Notes under the pieces: model-generated
The model's database searches: none
Told to the model about the DNA's origin: nothing
Seen by the model: only the letters and a program-made list of their open reading frames with translations
Translations under genes and position numbers: made by a program
Assembly (NCBI GenBank): GCA_015075635.1
Contig: JABTUA010000003.1
Span: 248,001-312,000, forward strand
Direction of reading: 5' to 3'
DNA: 64,000 nt
Origin: Polyangiaceae bacterium
GTDB lineage: Bacteria > Myxococcota_A > Polyangia > Polyangiales > Polyangiaceae
Shown: positions 34,592-42,448 of the stretch, piece by piece
Position numbering within the stretch: the stretch's first letter is position 1
Layout: each line of letters starts with the position of its first letter

Positions 34592-35583
34592 AGGCCGCCG
34601 ACAAGGCCGCCGCGCTGCTGGACATGGCCAAGGTGCGCGCGCTCGGGCGCCGCATCCCGGTCGCGGTGCGCATCAACCTGAACAACCGCTGCCACTCGCG
34701 CTGCCGCTACTGCTCGTTCTGGTCCACGCCCAGCGAGGAGCTCGCGACCGGGGAGTGGCGCGCGGTCATCGCGGATCTGGGGCGGCTCGGCACGCGCCGG
34801 CTCTCCCTCTCCGGTGGCGAGCCCACGCTGCGCAAGGACCTCGCGGAGATCGTCCAGGCGGCGGTCGGCCAGGGCATCGCTACCGAGCTGAACTCCAGCG
34901 GATTCCTCTTCGCCGAGCGCAAGGACGCCCTGCGCCCCCTCGAGCTGGTGAAGCTCTCTCTCGACGGCAGCGAGCCGGTGCACGACCGCATCCGCGGCCG
35001 GGCAGGAGCCTTCCGCGAGCTCACCAGCGGGATCCGCGTGCTCGAGGAGCTCGGCGTGAAGTTCTCGTTCGCCTTCACCATGACCCGCGAGAACCTCGAC
35101 GACATCCCCTTCGCCCTGGACTTCGCCCGCCGGCACGACACCTTCGTGGCGTTCCAGCCGGTCATGGCCACGGAGCACTCGGCGGAGCAGGTGAGGCAGG
35201 AGCTGTTCCCCGACCCGGCCGACTACCGCCGCGCCATCCAGGTCCTGGTCAAGGCGAAGGTCCGGGATCCTGCTCGGCTCCGCAACAGCCTGGGCGGCCT
35301 CCGCCACATCGCGGCCTGGCCCAACATCAGCGGCCTCGCCTGCTGGGCCGGGGAGGCCTTCGCGATGATCGAGGCCAACGGCGACGTGGTGCCTTGCGAT
35401 CGCATCCGCTACGACGCGCCGATCCCGAACGTACGCACGCACGGCGTCGCCCGCGCCCTGGCCGAGCTGCCCGGCTACGAATGCGCCGGCTGTGGCTTCT
35501 GCGGCTCCGTCGAGCTGAACATGCTGATGGCTGGTCGAGTGGACATCGTGCCGAGCATCGCGCGGGTGATCCGAGCTCGCTGA
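34588..35583 (+). CDS. Radical SAM protein
   Basis: A 331-residue radical SAM enzyme with the cluster motif Cys-His-Ser-Arg-Cys-Arg-Tyr-Cys near residue 35 and the Gly-Gly-Glu-Pro-Thr motif near 82. The C-terminal part has Val-Val-Pro-Cys-Asp and then CAGCGFCGSVELN, a short SPASM-like set of cysteines that could bind an extra iron-sulphur cluster. This pattern is found in peptide- or small-molecule-modifying members such as the MoaA/SPASM group. GTG 34588 overlaps the upstream stop by four bases. A 220-base spacer with hairpins separates it from the next radical SAM gene. Confidence 0.9.
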   Translation: MKAADKAAALLDMAKVRALGRRIPVAVRINLNNRCHSRCRYCSFWSTPSEELATGEWRAVIADLGRLGTRRLSLSGGEPTLRKDLAEIVQAAVGQGIATELNSSGFLFAERKDALRPLELVKLSLDGSEPVHDRIRGRAGAFRELTSGIRVLEELGVKFSFAFTMTRENLDDIPFALDFARRHDTFVAFQPVMATEHSAEQVRQELFPDPADYRRAIQVLVKAKVRDPARLRNSLGGLRHIAAWPNISGLACWAGEAFAMIEANGDVVPCDRIRYDAPIPNVRTHGVARALAELPGYECAGCGFCGSVELNMLMAGRVDIVPSIARVIRAR

Positions 35584-35615
35584 AGCGTCGAGCGAGCTGG
35601 TGTAGGCTGGGGAGC

Positions 35616-35803
35616 ATGGTGCGTCGTGAAGGAATCGGCTCCGCGCCCGCTCACGCGGTCGCTGCGCCGATTCCACGCTGCACTTTTCCTACGGGTGCAA
35701 GTCCCGTCCCGGTAAGCGTCGGTGCGCCGGGTAGCAGGCCCCAGGTATCGGAGGGAGACCTCCATGCCCGAGCGGCCGACTGCACGAAGGCGGGCTTCAC
35801 CAA
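35616..35803 (+). ncRNA. Candidate structured RNA in the spacer between two radical SAM genes
   Basis: The spacer contains at least five helices in a row: GGAATCGG/CCGATTCC (35631-35638 with 35667-35674), CCGCG/CGCGG inside it (35641-35645 with 35654-35658), ACGGG/CCCGT closing a TGCAAGT loop (35691-35707), CCCGG/CCGGG (35708-35731) and GGAGG/CCTCC capped by a GAGA tetraloop (35750-35763). Third-position GC in the overlapping small frame is far lower than in the neighbours, which favours RNA over protein. GTGCG at 35619 and the GGGTGCAAGTCCC hairpin recall group II intron 5' parts, but no intron body follows. A cis-regulatory element for the downstream radical SAM gene is the other option. 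Confidence 0.5.
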
Positions 35804-35816
35804 GTGCGCGCTCTGA
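35616..35816 (+). CDS. Possible small Cys-containing peptide overlapping the structured spacer
   Basis: A 66-residue frame from ATG 35616 to TGA 35814-35816, preceded by GGGGAG and overlapping the start of the next radical SAM gene by 13 bases. It contains three cysteines (Arg-Cys-Thr, Asp-Cys-Thr, Lys-Cys-Ala), the last two close to the C-terminus. A precursor peptide for the flanking radical SAM enzymes would be expected in exactly this place. Against this, about a third of its codons end in A or T, unlike real genes here, and only the last 15 codons look coding. Confidence 0.25.
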   Translation: MVRREGIGSAPAHAVAAPIPRCTFPTGASPVPVSVGAPGSRPQVSEGDLHARAADCTKAGFTKCAL

Positions 35817-36814
35817 TCGGCAGCGCCGGGCGCTTCGTCGCCGCGTCCGTCCTCGGCCGCCCCCAGCTCCTGGGCGTCGGCTGGGCCATCACTCACCGCT
35901 GCAACTCGCGCTGCGCGTTCTGCAGCCGGCACAGCGGGCCCGACGGGCTGCCGACGGAGGCGGCGCTAGACGTGATCGACCAGCTCGCCGAGCTCGGCTG
36001 CCGACGCGTCCACTTCACCGGCGGCGAGCCGCTGGTCCGCAAAGATCTGCCGGCGCTGCTCCGGCAGGTGCGCCGAGACGGCATGACCAGCAGCGTGAAC
36101 ACCAACGGTGCGCTGCTCCCCGAGCGCCCGGAGGTCGTCGCGACCGCGGATTCATTCCTGGTCAGCGTGGACGGCCCGGAGGCCATCCACGATCGCTATC
36201 GAGGTGAAGGCTCGTTCGCCAAGCTGAGCGCCGGGCTCGGGCTGCTGGCGCGCGCGGAGAAACCCTTCGTGCTCTCGGTCACTTTGTTCCGCGAGAACCT
36301 GGAGCAGCTGCCCTACCTGATCGGGCTGGCTCGACGCTACGGCACGCGCATCGTGGTCCAGCCCGGAGCGACCCATGTGCTGGGCTCGGGAGAGCCGAAC
36401 CCCGAGATGCCGGAGGTCCGGCGTTACCGCCAGGTGCTCCGCGAGCTGCTCGACGATCCCCGGGCCATGCGCCAGATCTGGAACTCGCCTCGTGGTCTGC
36501 GCGAGCTCATGCGCTACCCCGACCAACACCGACTGCGCACACACGCCGGGAGAATCACGGCGCGCCTGGAGGTGGACGGCCGGATGTTCCCCTGCTCCCG
36601 CAGCGTGAACGACCCGAGCGCGCTCCCGGCGCCCAACGTGCTGGAGCTCGGCGTGCGCGAGGCGTTCCGGCGCCTGCCGCGCATCGATTGCTCGGGGCAC
36701 GTCTGTCAGTGCGCGCACAACGTCGAGAAGAACCTGCTCTTCGGCCTCTGGCCGAGCTCCTGGTGGAACCTCGCCACGCGTCGCTTCGGCGAGCTCCGCA
36801 GGATGGCAGGGTGA
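35804..36814 (+). CDS. Radical SAM protein
   Basis: A 336-residue radical SAM enzyme related to the one at 34588 (same size and layout). Cluster motif Cys-Asn-Ser-Arg-Cys-Ala-Phe-Cys near residue 33; HFTGGEPLVRKDL near 72; SVDGPEAIHDRYRG near 125. Near the C-terminus, Met-Phe-Pro-Cys-Ser and CSGHVCQCAHN could supply ligands for a second cluster. The GTG start at 35804 lacks a strong ribosome-binding site. The stop overlaps the flippase-like gene (GTGA). Two paralogous enzymes plus a B12-type one suggest successive steps of one pathway. Confidence 0.9.
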   Translation: MRALIGSAGRFVAASVLGRPQLLGVGWAITHRCNSRCAFCSRHSGPDGLPTEAALDVIDQLAELGCRRVHFTGGEPLVRKDLPALLRQVRRDGMTSSVNTNGALLPERPEVVATADSFLVSVDGPEAIHDRYRGEGSFAKLSAGLGLLARAEKPFVLSVTLFRENLEQLPYLIGLARRYGTRIVVQPGATHVLGSGEPNPEMPEVRRYRQVLRELLDDPRAMRQIWNSPRGLRELMRYPDQHRLRTHAGRITARLEVDGRMFPCSRSVNDPSALPAPNVLELGVREAFRRLPRIDCSGHVCQCAHNVEKNLLFGLWPSSWWNLATRRFGELRRMAG

Positions 36815-37656
36815 GCGCACCCGCCCGGCGCGTCTGGCTCTTCGCGCTGAGCGTCGTCGTCTCGCTCGGCCTCTGCGCGCTCTTGTTTCGGCAGATCGCC
36901 GCCGCGGAAGTCGGCGCCGTGCTGGCTCGGGCCGAGCCCACCGCACTTGCGCTGGCGCTGGGGACGGCGCTCACCGTCAATCTCCCGCTCTCGGCGCTGG
37001 CGCTCGGGAGCGCGCTCGCGGCACACGGCGTGAAGGTCCCTCGGCTCCTGGCGATGAAGGCCACGCTGGGGCACCTGGCCCTGCACGCCGGCGCGAGCTT
37101 CGTGGTCGGCAAGGGCGCGCGCGCGCTGTACCTGGCTCGCGTCCACGGCGTGGACGCCAAGAGCGCGCTCGGGGCCGAGCTCACGCTGCTCGGGCTGAAG
37201 GTGCTGGCGCTGCTGACCGTGGCGGCGAGCGGCGCCCTGCTCGGCGGCGCGCTGTGGGTCCTGCCTTGCGCGACGCTGGCGCTGCTCGCGGCCTGGGTGT
37301 GGATGCGCCGTCGCGGCGCCACGGTCGCTGCGCTCGCAGCTTCGTTCGGGTGGGCGCTCGGAATGGGCGTGGGGCAGCTCGCGGTGTTCGCGCTGGCGCT
37401 CCGGGCGCTCGGGCTGGCGATCCCCGCCGCCGCGCTGCTCGCCTGGTTCCCGCTCTGCCTGCTCGGGGCGAAGCTGCCTCTCGCCTGGCTCGGGCTCGGC
37501 CTGCGCGAAGCGCTGGTGGTCGTGCTGTTTCGCGGGAGCGCGCCGGCCGAGGCGCTGCTCGCCGCCTCGCTGGTCTTCAGTCTGCTCGAGCAGGTGCTGC
37601 CCGGTCTCCTGGGGCTGGTCTTCGCGCCGCGTTTCCTGGCGCGCACGCTGGGATGA
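36811..37656 (+). CDS. Flippase-like membrane protein (LPG synthase TM-domain family)
   Basis: A 281-residue membrane protein with about seven helices and small polar loops, of the type called lysylphosphatidylglycerol synthase transmembrane region or UPF0104. The family often sits with lipid or glycan biosynthesis genes and is thought to flip lipid-linked products; the MprF synthase domain is absent. The GTG start overlaps the upstream radical SAM stop by four bases, so it belongs to the same operon and probably exports or flips the product. It is the last gene: the next gene converges four bases away. Confidence 0.78.
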   Translation: MSAPARRVWLFALSVVVSLGLCALLFRQIAAAEVGAVLARAEPTALALALGTALTVNLPLSALALGSALAAHGVKVPRLLAMKATLGHLALHAGASFVVGKGARALYLARVHGVDAKSALGAELTLLGLKVLALLTVAASGALLGGALWVLPCATLALLAAWVWMRRRGATVAALAASFGWALGMGVGQLAVFALALRALGLAIPAAALLAWFPLCLLGAKLPLAWLGLGLREALVVVLFRGSAPAEALLAASLVFSLLEQVLPGLLGLVFAPRFLARTLG

Positions 37657-37659
37657 ACG

Positions 37660-38880
37660 TCACTTGTAGTACATGCGGCGCACGACGTCGGCCTCGGTGA
37701 TGAAGAGATCACCGGTGCCGGGATCGAAGTGCACGTCCGTCGGCTTGTTGAACGCCGCCGCCGCGCCCACGCCTTCGGCGTGGTTCTGGTTGCCGGCCGT
37801 GCCGGCGATGGTGGACACGTTGAGCGACTTGGGGTTGACCTTCCGGATCACGAAGTTGTCGCTGTCCGCCACCAGCAGCTCGGCGCCGTCGCTGGTCACG
37901 CCGCGCAGCCGGTTGAGCTGCGCGACGGTCCCCACGCCGTCCGCCCAGCCCTGAGTCGAGCCAACGGGAGAGCTGACCGTGGAAGCGGCGGCGCTGTTGC
38001 CCGCGATGACCTTTCGCAACCGGTGGTTCTCGGTGTCACCCACCCAGATCTCGTTGTTGAAGGCTCCGAGCGCCCGCGGCGAGCTGAACTGGGCGAGGTT
38101 GCCCGGTCCGTCCGCGGAGCCGGCGCCGTTTTTTCCCGCCAGCGTCACGACCGCGCCGGTCTTCGGATCGATCTCGCGGACGGCGTGGTTGCCGGCTTCC
38201 ACCAACACGAGCCGCCCGCCGACCAGCTCGAGCCCGCGCGGCGCGTTGAACTGAGCCGCCGCGCCGACGCCGTCCGCCACACCCGCGACTCCCTGCGTCC
38301 CGGCCAGCGTCTTCACCGTGCCGCTGGCGAGATCGACGGCGCGCAGGGTCTGGTTCATCGACTCGGCGACCCAGAGCGTCTTGCCGTCGGTAGCCAGGCC
38401 GCCGATGCCGCTGAAGCGAGCTGCCGTGCCGACGGCGTTCACGTACCCCGGCTGTCCCGGTTGACCGGCGAGCGTGCTCACGGTCGCGCTGCTGATCTCG
38501 ATGCGCTGGATGGCGTCGCTCGAGCCGACGTAGACGTAGTTGCCGTCGCCGGTGATGGCGCCCAGGCTGGTGAAGCGCGCCTGCTTGCCGACGCCGTTGG
38601 CGTTGCCCGGTTGCCCGAACTGACCCGCCCAGTCGATCACGCAGCCGGTGGCGGTGCCCGGACAGGTCGCCGCGCCGCCGCTGCCCCCACCGGACGTTCC
38701 GCCTCCTGCCGTGGAGCCGCCGCTGCCGCCAGCTCCGCCGCCGGCGCCTGCCGCTCCTCCCCCGCCGGCGGAGCCTCCGCTGGCCGTGGAGCCGCCGCTG
38801 CCCTGGGCCGAGAACTCCTCGCCGCCGCAGCTCGTGGTGCCGAGACAGAGCAAGAAGAGCGCAGCGACCGACGGCTTCAT
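37660..38880 (-). CDS. NHL-repeat beta-propeller lipoprotein
   Basis: A 406-residue lipoprotein (Thr-Ser-Cys-Gly lipobox near residue 19), with a Gly/Ser-rich linker to about residue 75 and then a beta-propeller of about six NHL-like blades. Each blade carries an Ala-Asp-Gly-Val-Gly...Ala-Gln-Phe-Asn-x-Pro pattern and a Leu-Trp-Val-Ala-Glu or Ile-Trp-Val-Gly-Asp strand. NHL propellers are binding scaffolds; no ligand is known. It diverges from the lipoprotein gene at 38987 across a 106-base gap. Confidence 0.88.
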   Translation of the reverse strand: MKPSVAALFLLCLGTTSCGGEEFSAQGSGGSTASGGSAGGGGAAGAGGGAGGSGGSTAGGGTSGGGSGGAATCPGTATGCVIDWAGQFGQPGNANGVGKQARFTSLGAITGDGNYVYVGSSDAIQRIEISSATVSTLAGQPGQPGYVNAVGTAARFSGIGGLATDGKTLWVAESMNQTLRAVDLASGTVKTLAGTQGVAGVADGVGAAAQFNAPRGLELVGGRLVLVEAGNHAVREIDPKTGAVVTLAGKNGAGSADGPGNLAQFSSPRALGAFNNEIWVGDTENHRLRKVIAGNSAAASTVSSPVGSTQGWADGVGTVAQLNRLRGVTSDGAELLVADSDNFVIRKVNPKSLNVSTIAGTAGNQNHAEGVGAAAAFNKPTDVHFDPGTGDLFITEADVVRRMYYK

Positions 38881-38986
38881 TCCCGACACGCTACCCCCGA
38901 CTATCGCATCTTCCACGCGCCCAGTCAGTCCGTAGAGTCCGTCAATGACATTGGTCAAGAGCGCGATCGCCGCTAACCTTCCGGGA

Positions 38987-39658
38987 ATGAAGTCCGCCAT
39001 CCGCAAGCTCCGCGCGCCGTTCGTCGTCACCGCGACCCTCGCGGGCGCGGCCACACTCGCCTGCGGCGGGGAGACCGACTCGTCCGCCGGGGGCACCGGC
39101 GGGAGCGGGGGCTCGGGCGCCACCGGCGGCAACGGCGCGACGGGCGGCAGCGGCGCGACCGGCGGATCCGGCGCCGTGGGCGGAAGCGGCGCGACGGGCG
39201 GCAGCGGCGGAGCACCTGGCTGCCCGGCGGCCCCACCGAGCTCGTTCGGCCCGTGCACGATCGCCGCGGGTGAGAAGTGCACCTACGAGATCCCCTGCCA
39301 GAGCGGCAAGCAGACCTTCATCTACACCTGCGCGCCCGAGCCGAGCTTCGCGCCCTGGCAGATCGAGCCGAAGGCCTGCGACCCAGCCAAGCCCTACGAC
39401 TCGTGCCCCAACACCGACCTCTACTGCGGCAGCGGAGGCTGGTCGATCCCGCAGGGCACGAATCCGCCGTCACCCTGTCCCAGCGTGCCGCCCAAGCTCG
39501 GCGAGCAGTGCTACGCCGGCGGCTTCGGCGGAGTCTGGGAGAGCTGCGGCTACCCGTGCAGCACCGCCAGCGGCACCAGCGGCTGGACGGTGATGAAGTG
39601 CCTCTACAACCCCGATGGCGGTCCGAGCGCCTGGGAAGTCGGCACCGACTGCAAGTGA
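38987..39658 (+). CDS. Gly-rich linker lipoprotein with Cys-containing domain
   Basis: A 223-residue lipoprotein (Leu-Ala-Cys-Gly lipobox near residue 25). A repeated Gly-Ala-Thr-Gly-Gly-Ser linker (about 30-75) leads to a domain of about 145 residues with twelve cysteines and several aromatic residues, with no recognised family. ATG 38987 was chosen because it gives a good signal peptide. It ends six bases before the convergent HAD hydrolase gene. Confidence 0.75.
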   Translation: MKSAIRKLRAPFVVTATLAGAATLACGGETDSSAGGTGGSGGSGATGGNGATGGSGATGGSGAVGGSGATGGSGGAPGCPAAPPSSFGPCTIAAGEKCTYEIPCQSGKQTFIYTCAPEPSFAPWQIEPKACDPAKPYDSCPNTDLYCGSGGWSIPQGTNPPSPCPSVPPKLGEQCYAGGFGGVWESCGYPCSTASGTSGWTVMKCLYNPDGGPSAWEVGTDCK

Positions 39659-39664
39659 CTCGCT

Positions 39665-40357
39665 TCAGCCGAGCAGCGCGTCGAGCGCGCCTGGCTCGTC
39701 CAGATCGCGGACCGCCAGCGAGGCACCGCGCGCTCTGAGCACTTCGAGCTCCTCGCCGCCGGTCCCCACCGCCAAGACCTCGGCGCCGATCGCCAGGCCC
39801 GCGTCCACGTCGCGAACCGTGTCGCCGATCACGACCACGCGGCACTCGCTCCGCGGACGACGGAGCCACGCCGCCCCCCGCTCGGCGCCAGCGCGGAGCA
39901 GCTCCGCGCGCTCCTCGTGGTCGCAGCCGAAGCCCCCGAAGGCGAAGCGTTGGTGGAGCTTGCCCCGGGAGAGCTTGATGCGCGCGCCCTCCCGCACGTT
40001 GCCCGTGCCGAGACCGACGGCGGTGTCGGCGGTGCGCTCCGCGGCGTCGAGCGCCCGTACGATCCCGGGGTACACGTCGTAGTCGCTCGCGGCGTCCACC
40101 TCGGCGCCGAGCAATGAGATGTAGATCGCCAGCAGGCGATCGACGGCCTGGTCGTCGTCTTCGTGTCCGACCATCCGCAGCCCCATCCGCACGATGGCCC
40201 GATCGGTCATGCCCGCGAAGGGGAAGCGCGTCGCGTCGCGCCGGCCGGTGGTCTGCTCGAACGCGCGCTCCATGGCGCGACGACCGGCCCCGCCGGTGGT
40301 GACCAGCGTGCCGTCGATGTCGAAGAGCAAGACCGTGGGTGCGCGCACGCGCTCCAT
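39665..40357 (-). CDS. HAD-family hydrolase (phosphoglycolate phosphatase-like)
   Basis: A 230-residue HAD phosphatase. Motif I is Phe-Asp-Ile-Asp-Gly-Thr-Leu near residue 12 (nucleophile and acid/base Asp), motif II Leu-Gly-Thr-Gly-Asn near 115, a Lys lies in between, and motif IV is VIGDTVRDVDAG near 175. A helical cap sits between motifs I and II (about 20-90). The group includes phosphoglycolate phosphatase and pyrophosphatase PpaX; substrate not assigned. ATG 40357 places motif I at the usual distance. The 20 bases to the divergent small membrane protein gene leave little room for separate promoters. Confidence 0.88.
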   Translation of the reverse strand: MERVRAPTVLLFDIDGTLVTTGGAGRRAMERAFEQTTGRRDATRFPFAGMTDRAIVRMGLRMVGHEDDDQAVDRLLAIYISLLGAEVDAASDYDVYPGIVRALDAAERTADTAVGLGTGNVREGARIKLSRGKLHQRFAFGGFGCDHEERAELLRAGAERGAAWLRRPRSECRVVVIGDTVRDVDAGLAIGAEVLAVGTGGEELEVLRARGASLAVRDLDEPGALDALLG

Positions 40358-40376
40358 GATAGCGTCGCCTGGCGCG

Positions 40377-40760
40377 ATGGAGATGTTCCGAGAGTGCGGT
40401 TGGCCGGCCTTCGCCGTCTTGGGATTGGGGGTCGTGGCGGTGCTGGCGGGCTTGATCGCGCTCGCGGTGGCGATCTTCCGCCCTAAAGTCGGCCTGGTGC
40501 TCGGCGTGATGGCGCTGGCGGTCTCCTGCTCGGTGCCAGCGATGGGCGCCGGCGGCACGGTCATCGGGCGGGGTGCGGTCGATTCGGCCGTCTCCGGCGG
40601 CGGCGTCGATCCCGCGCAGGCGGAGCGGATCCGCCAGCTCGGCTACCAGGAAGCGGCGCAGTGCACCACGCTCGGCGCGAGCTTCGGTGCGCTGCCGCTG
40701 CTGCTGGCGCTCGTCGCGATCGCGGTGGGTGCGCTGCGCAAGAAGTCGGCGCCTCAGTAG
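40377..40760 (+). CDS. Small membrane protein
   Basis: A 127-residue protein with three hydrophobic segments (about 12-35, 40-62 and 100-120) and a short polar stretch with Asp-Pro-Ala-Gln-Ala-Glu between the second and third. Size and topology recall MotA/TolQ-like small proteins of myxobacteria, but no motif is decisive. The last seven bases overlap the convergent lipoprotein gene. Confidence 0.65.
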   Translation: MEMFRECGWPAFAVLGLGVVAVLAGLIALAVAIFRPKVGLVLGVMALAVSCSVPAMGAGGTVIGRGAVDSAVSGGGVDPAQAERIRQLGYQEAAQCTTLGASFGALPLLLALVAIAVGALRKKSAPQ

Positions 40761-41149
40761 CCTATGTCGTTCTTCGCTGGGCCGAGCGGCGGGTAGCCCG
40801 GTGGCGCCGTCGTGACCGGCACGGGGGTCGCGTAGGGCCTGCCGCCCGGCGTCGGCGGGCCGTAGGGCGTGGGCGCCAGGTCCACCATCGGTGCCCAGCC
40901 GGACGCTGCCGCGGTCTGGCCCGGCCCGCGACAGCGCACGAGCAGGCTGCCCCGCTCGCCGATGGTGCGCCCCAGATCGTAGCCCATCGGGCAACGCTCG
41001 CCGGCGAGCTCGTAGCAGCGCGCCTCGTTTCCGGCGCAGCTCACGTGGAACATGCGCGAGCCGTCGGGCCCGACGATGGGCGTGACCTTGGGCTCCGCGG
41101 CACAGGCCAGGGCAGAGAGCAGTGGCAGGCAGAGCATGAATCGACGCAC
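40754..41149 (-). CDS. Small lipoprotein with Cys pair and Pro-rich tail
   Basis: A 131-residue lipoprotein with Leu-Ala-Cys-Ala lipobox. A short domain reads FHVSCAGNEARCYELAGERC followed by Pro-Met-Gly-Tyr-Asp, a pattern often seen in myxobacterial lipoproteins, and the C-terminal 45 residues are Pro/Gly-rich. The GTG at 41149 supplies two Arg residues before the hydrophobic core; ATG 41137 is an alternative. Function unknown. It is divergent from the DUF4442 gene. Confidence 0.7.
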   Translation of the reverse strand: MRRFMLCLPLLSALACAAEPKVTPIVGPDGSRMFHVSCAGNEARCYELAGERCPMGYDLGRTIGERGSLLVRCRGPGQTAAASGWAPMVDLAPTPYGPPTPGGRPYATPVPVTTAPPGYPPLGPAKNDIGY

Positions 41150-41213
41150 GGCCGGAGCGTACCACGGCTCGTTCCTCTTGCAGCTCGTTCGCCCCCGGCG
41201 CACGAACTGCCAG

Positions 41214-41735
41214 ATGAGCCTCGCTTCAGCGCTCCCACTTCCCTCGCGCTTGTCGGAAGCGCACGGCAACCCCATCCGTGAGCTGTGGGACCGGCTGAGC
41301 CGCGTACCAGGCGGCGATCGCTTGTTCACGCGCGCCGTCGGGCTGGCCGCGCCCTACACCGCTAGCATCGGCGCGCGCGTCGAGGTGCTCCGGCGCGGTC
41401 ACGCCGAGGTCACGCTGCGGGACCGCCGCGCCGTGAGGAACCACCTGCGCTGCGTTCACGCCGTCGCGCTCGTCAACCTGGCGGAGCTGGCCGGCAACAT
41501 CGCCCTGGCCTACTCGCTGCCGGACGACGCGCGCTTCATCGTGGCGGGGCTGGACATCGAGTATCTGGAAAAAGCCCGCGGGAAGCTGCGCGCGGTGGTG
41601 GACTGCCCCGTCCCGCCGAGCAGCGAGCGCTGCGAGTACCGGGTGCCGGTGGACATCCAGAACGCCGCAGGCCGCGTGGTCGCCCGCGCCACCTTGCGCA
41701 CGCTCGTCGGACCCAAGCCTGCAAGCCGGCGCTAG
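41214..41735 (+). CDS. DUF4442 hotdog-fold thioesterase-like protein
   Basis: A 173-residue cytosolic protein matching the DUF4442 group of hotdog-fold proteins related to acyl-CoA thioesterases. Typical features are an Asn-Pro-Ile-Arg-Glu-Leu-Trp start region, a central HLRCVHAVALVNLAELAGN segment where the catalytic helix lies, and a final strand with Leu-Arg-Thr-Leu-Val-Gly. The acyl substrate is not known. It is followed within ten bases by a lipoprotein gene and then the queuosine-precursor transporter gene in the same direction. Confidence 0.83.
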   Translation: MSLASALPLPSRLSEAHGNPIRELWDRLSRVPGGDRLFTRAVGLAAPYTASIGARVEVLRRGHAEVTLRDRRAVRNHLRCVHAVALVNLAELAGNIALAYSLPDDARFIVAGLDIEYLEKARGKLRAVVDCPVPPSSERCEYRVPVDIQNAAGRVVARATLRTLVGPKPASRR

Positions 41736-41745
41736 TTCGTCTAGA

Positions 41746-42441
41746 ATGTCCCCGATGCGCGCGCTCTCGGGCCTGCTGATCGTGCTGGCCGCAGCGTGCA
41801 GCGTGATCGACTCCGTCGACGGCTACGAGGGCCCGCCCCTCGGGTCCGCTGGCAGTGGCGGCAGTCCGCCCGACGCGGCCAGCGGGGGAACGGTCGGGGA
41901 CGCCACCACGACCGACGCGAAGTGCAGCACGCCCGACGAGTGCGACGATGGGAACCCCTGCACCCTCGACGGCTGCTGGGGCAATCTGTGCACGCACGCG
42001 CCATCCCCTGGGGCGCCGTGCGCGGACGGGAACGTGTGCAACGGCGAGGAGACCTGCAACGCGCAGGGCAAGTGCGCGGCCGGCAAGCCGCTCACGGTGA
42101 GCGACGACGACCCCTGCACCGACGACGTCTGCGATCCGGTCAAGGGGGTCAGCCACACGCCACAGGCGAGCCCGCCCATGCAGATCCTCCAGTGCGGCAG
42201 CGTGGTCTGCCCCGCCGGGTATTACGTCAAGAAGCTCACCTGCCTGACGGAGTGTGGCCCCTGCAACCCGACCTTCTGCGTGAACGGCGTGCTCTGCGAG
42301 CGCGCCTGCGGCCCGAAGCTCTTCGCGTGCTGCAACAACGACTGCGGCGACGACTGCCCCCCCGGGTACACCGAAGCGGCGATCACCATGACGGGTGACT
42401 GCGGCTGCGGTCCGGGCAAGACGGCCACCTGCCAGCGCTGA
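41746..42441 (+). CDS. Cys-rich repeat lipoprotein
   Basis: A 231-residue lipoprotein (Ala-Ala-Ala-Cys-Ser lipobox near residue 18; a second possible ATG at 41755 gives a better n-region). The mature part carries the same Cys repeat type as the large protein at 7272, for example Cys-Asp-Asp-Gly-Asn-Pro-Cys-Thr-Leu-Asp-Gly-Cys and Cys-Thr-Asp-Asp-Val-Cys-Asp, followed by a second Cys-rich domain with Cys-Cys-Asn-Asn-Asp-Cys-Gly-Asp-Asp-Cys. Role unknown. Confidence 0.78.
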   Translation: MSPMRALSGLLIVLAAACSVIDSVDGYEGPPLGSAGSGGSPPDAASGGTVGDATTTDAKCSTPDECDDGNPCTLDGCWGNLCTHAPSPGAPCADGNVCNGEETCNAQGKCAAGKPLTVSDDDPCTDDVCDPVKGVSHTPQASPPMQILQCGSVVCPAGYYVKKLTCLTECGPCNPTFCVNGVLCERACGPKLFACCNNDCGDDCPPGYTEAAITMTGDCGCGPGKTATCQR

Positions 42442-42448
42442 GACGAAC

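Noticed and set aside
35722-36207. Alternative plus-strand frame over the third radical SAM gene
   Set aside because: Its product is almost wholly Arg/Ala/Pro; the overlapping frame shows clear radical SAM motifs.
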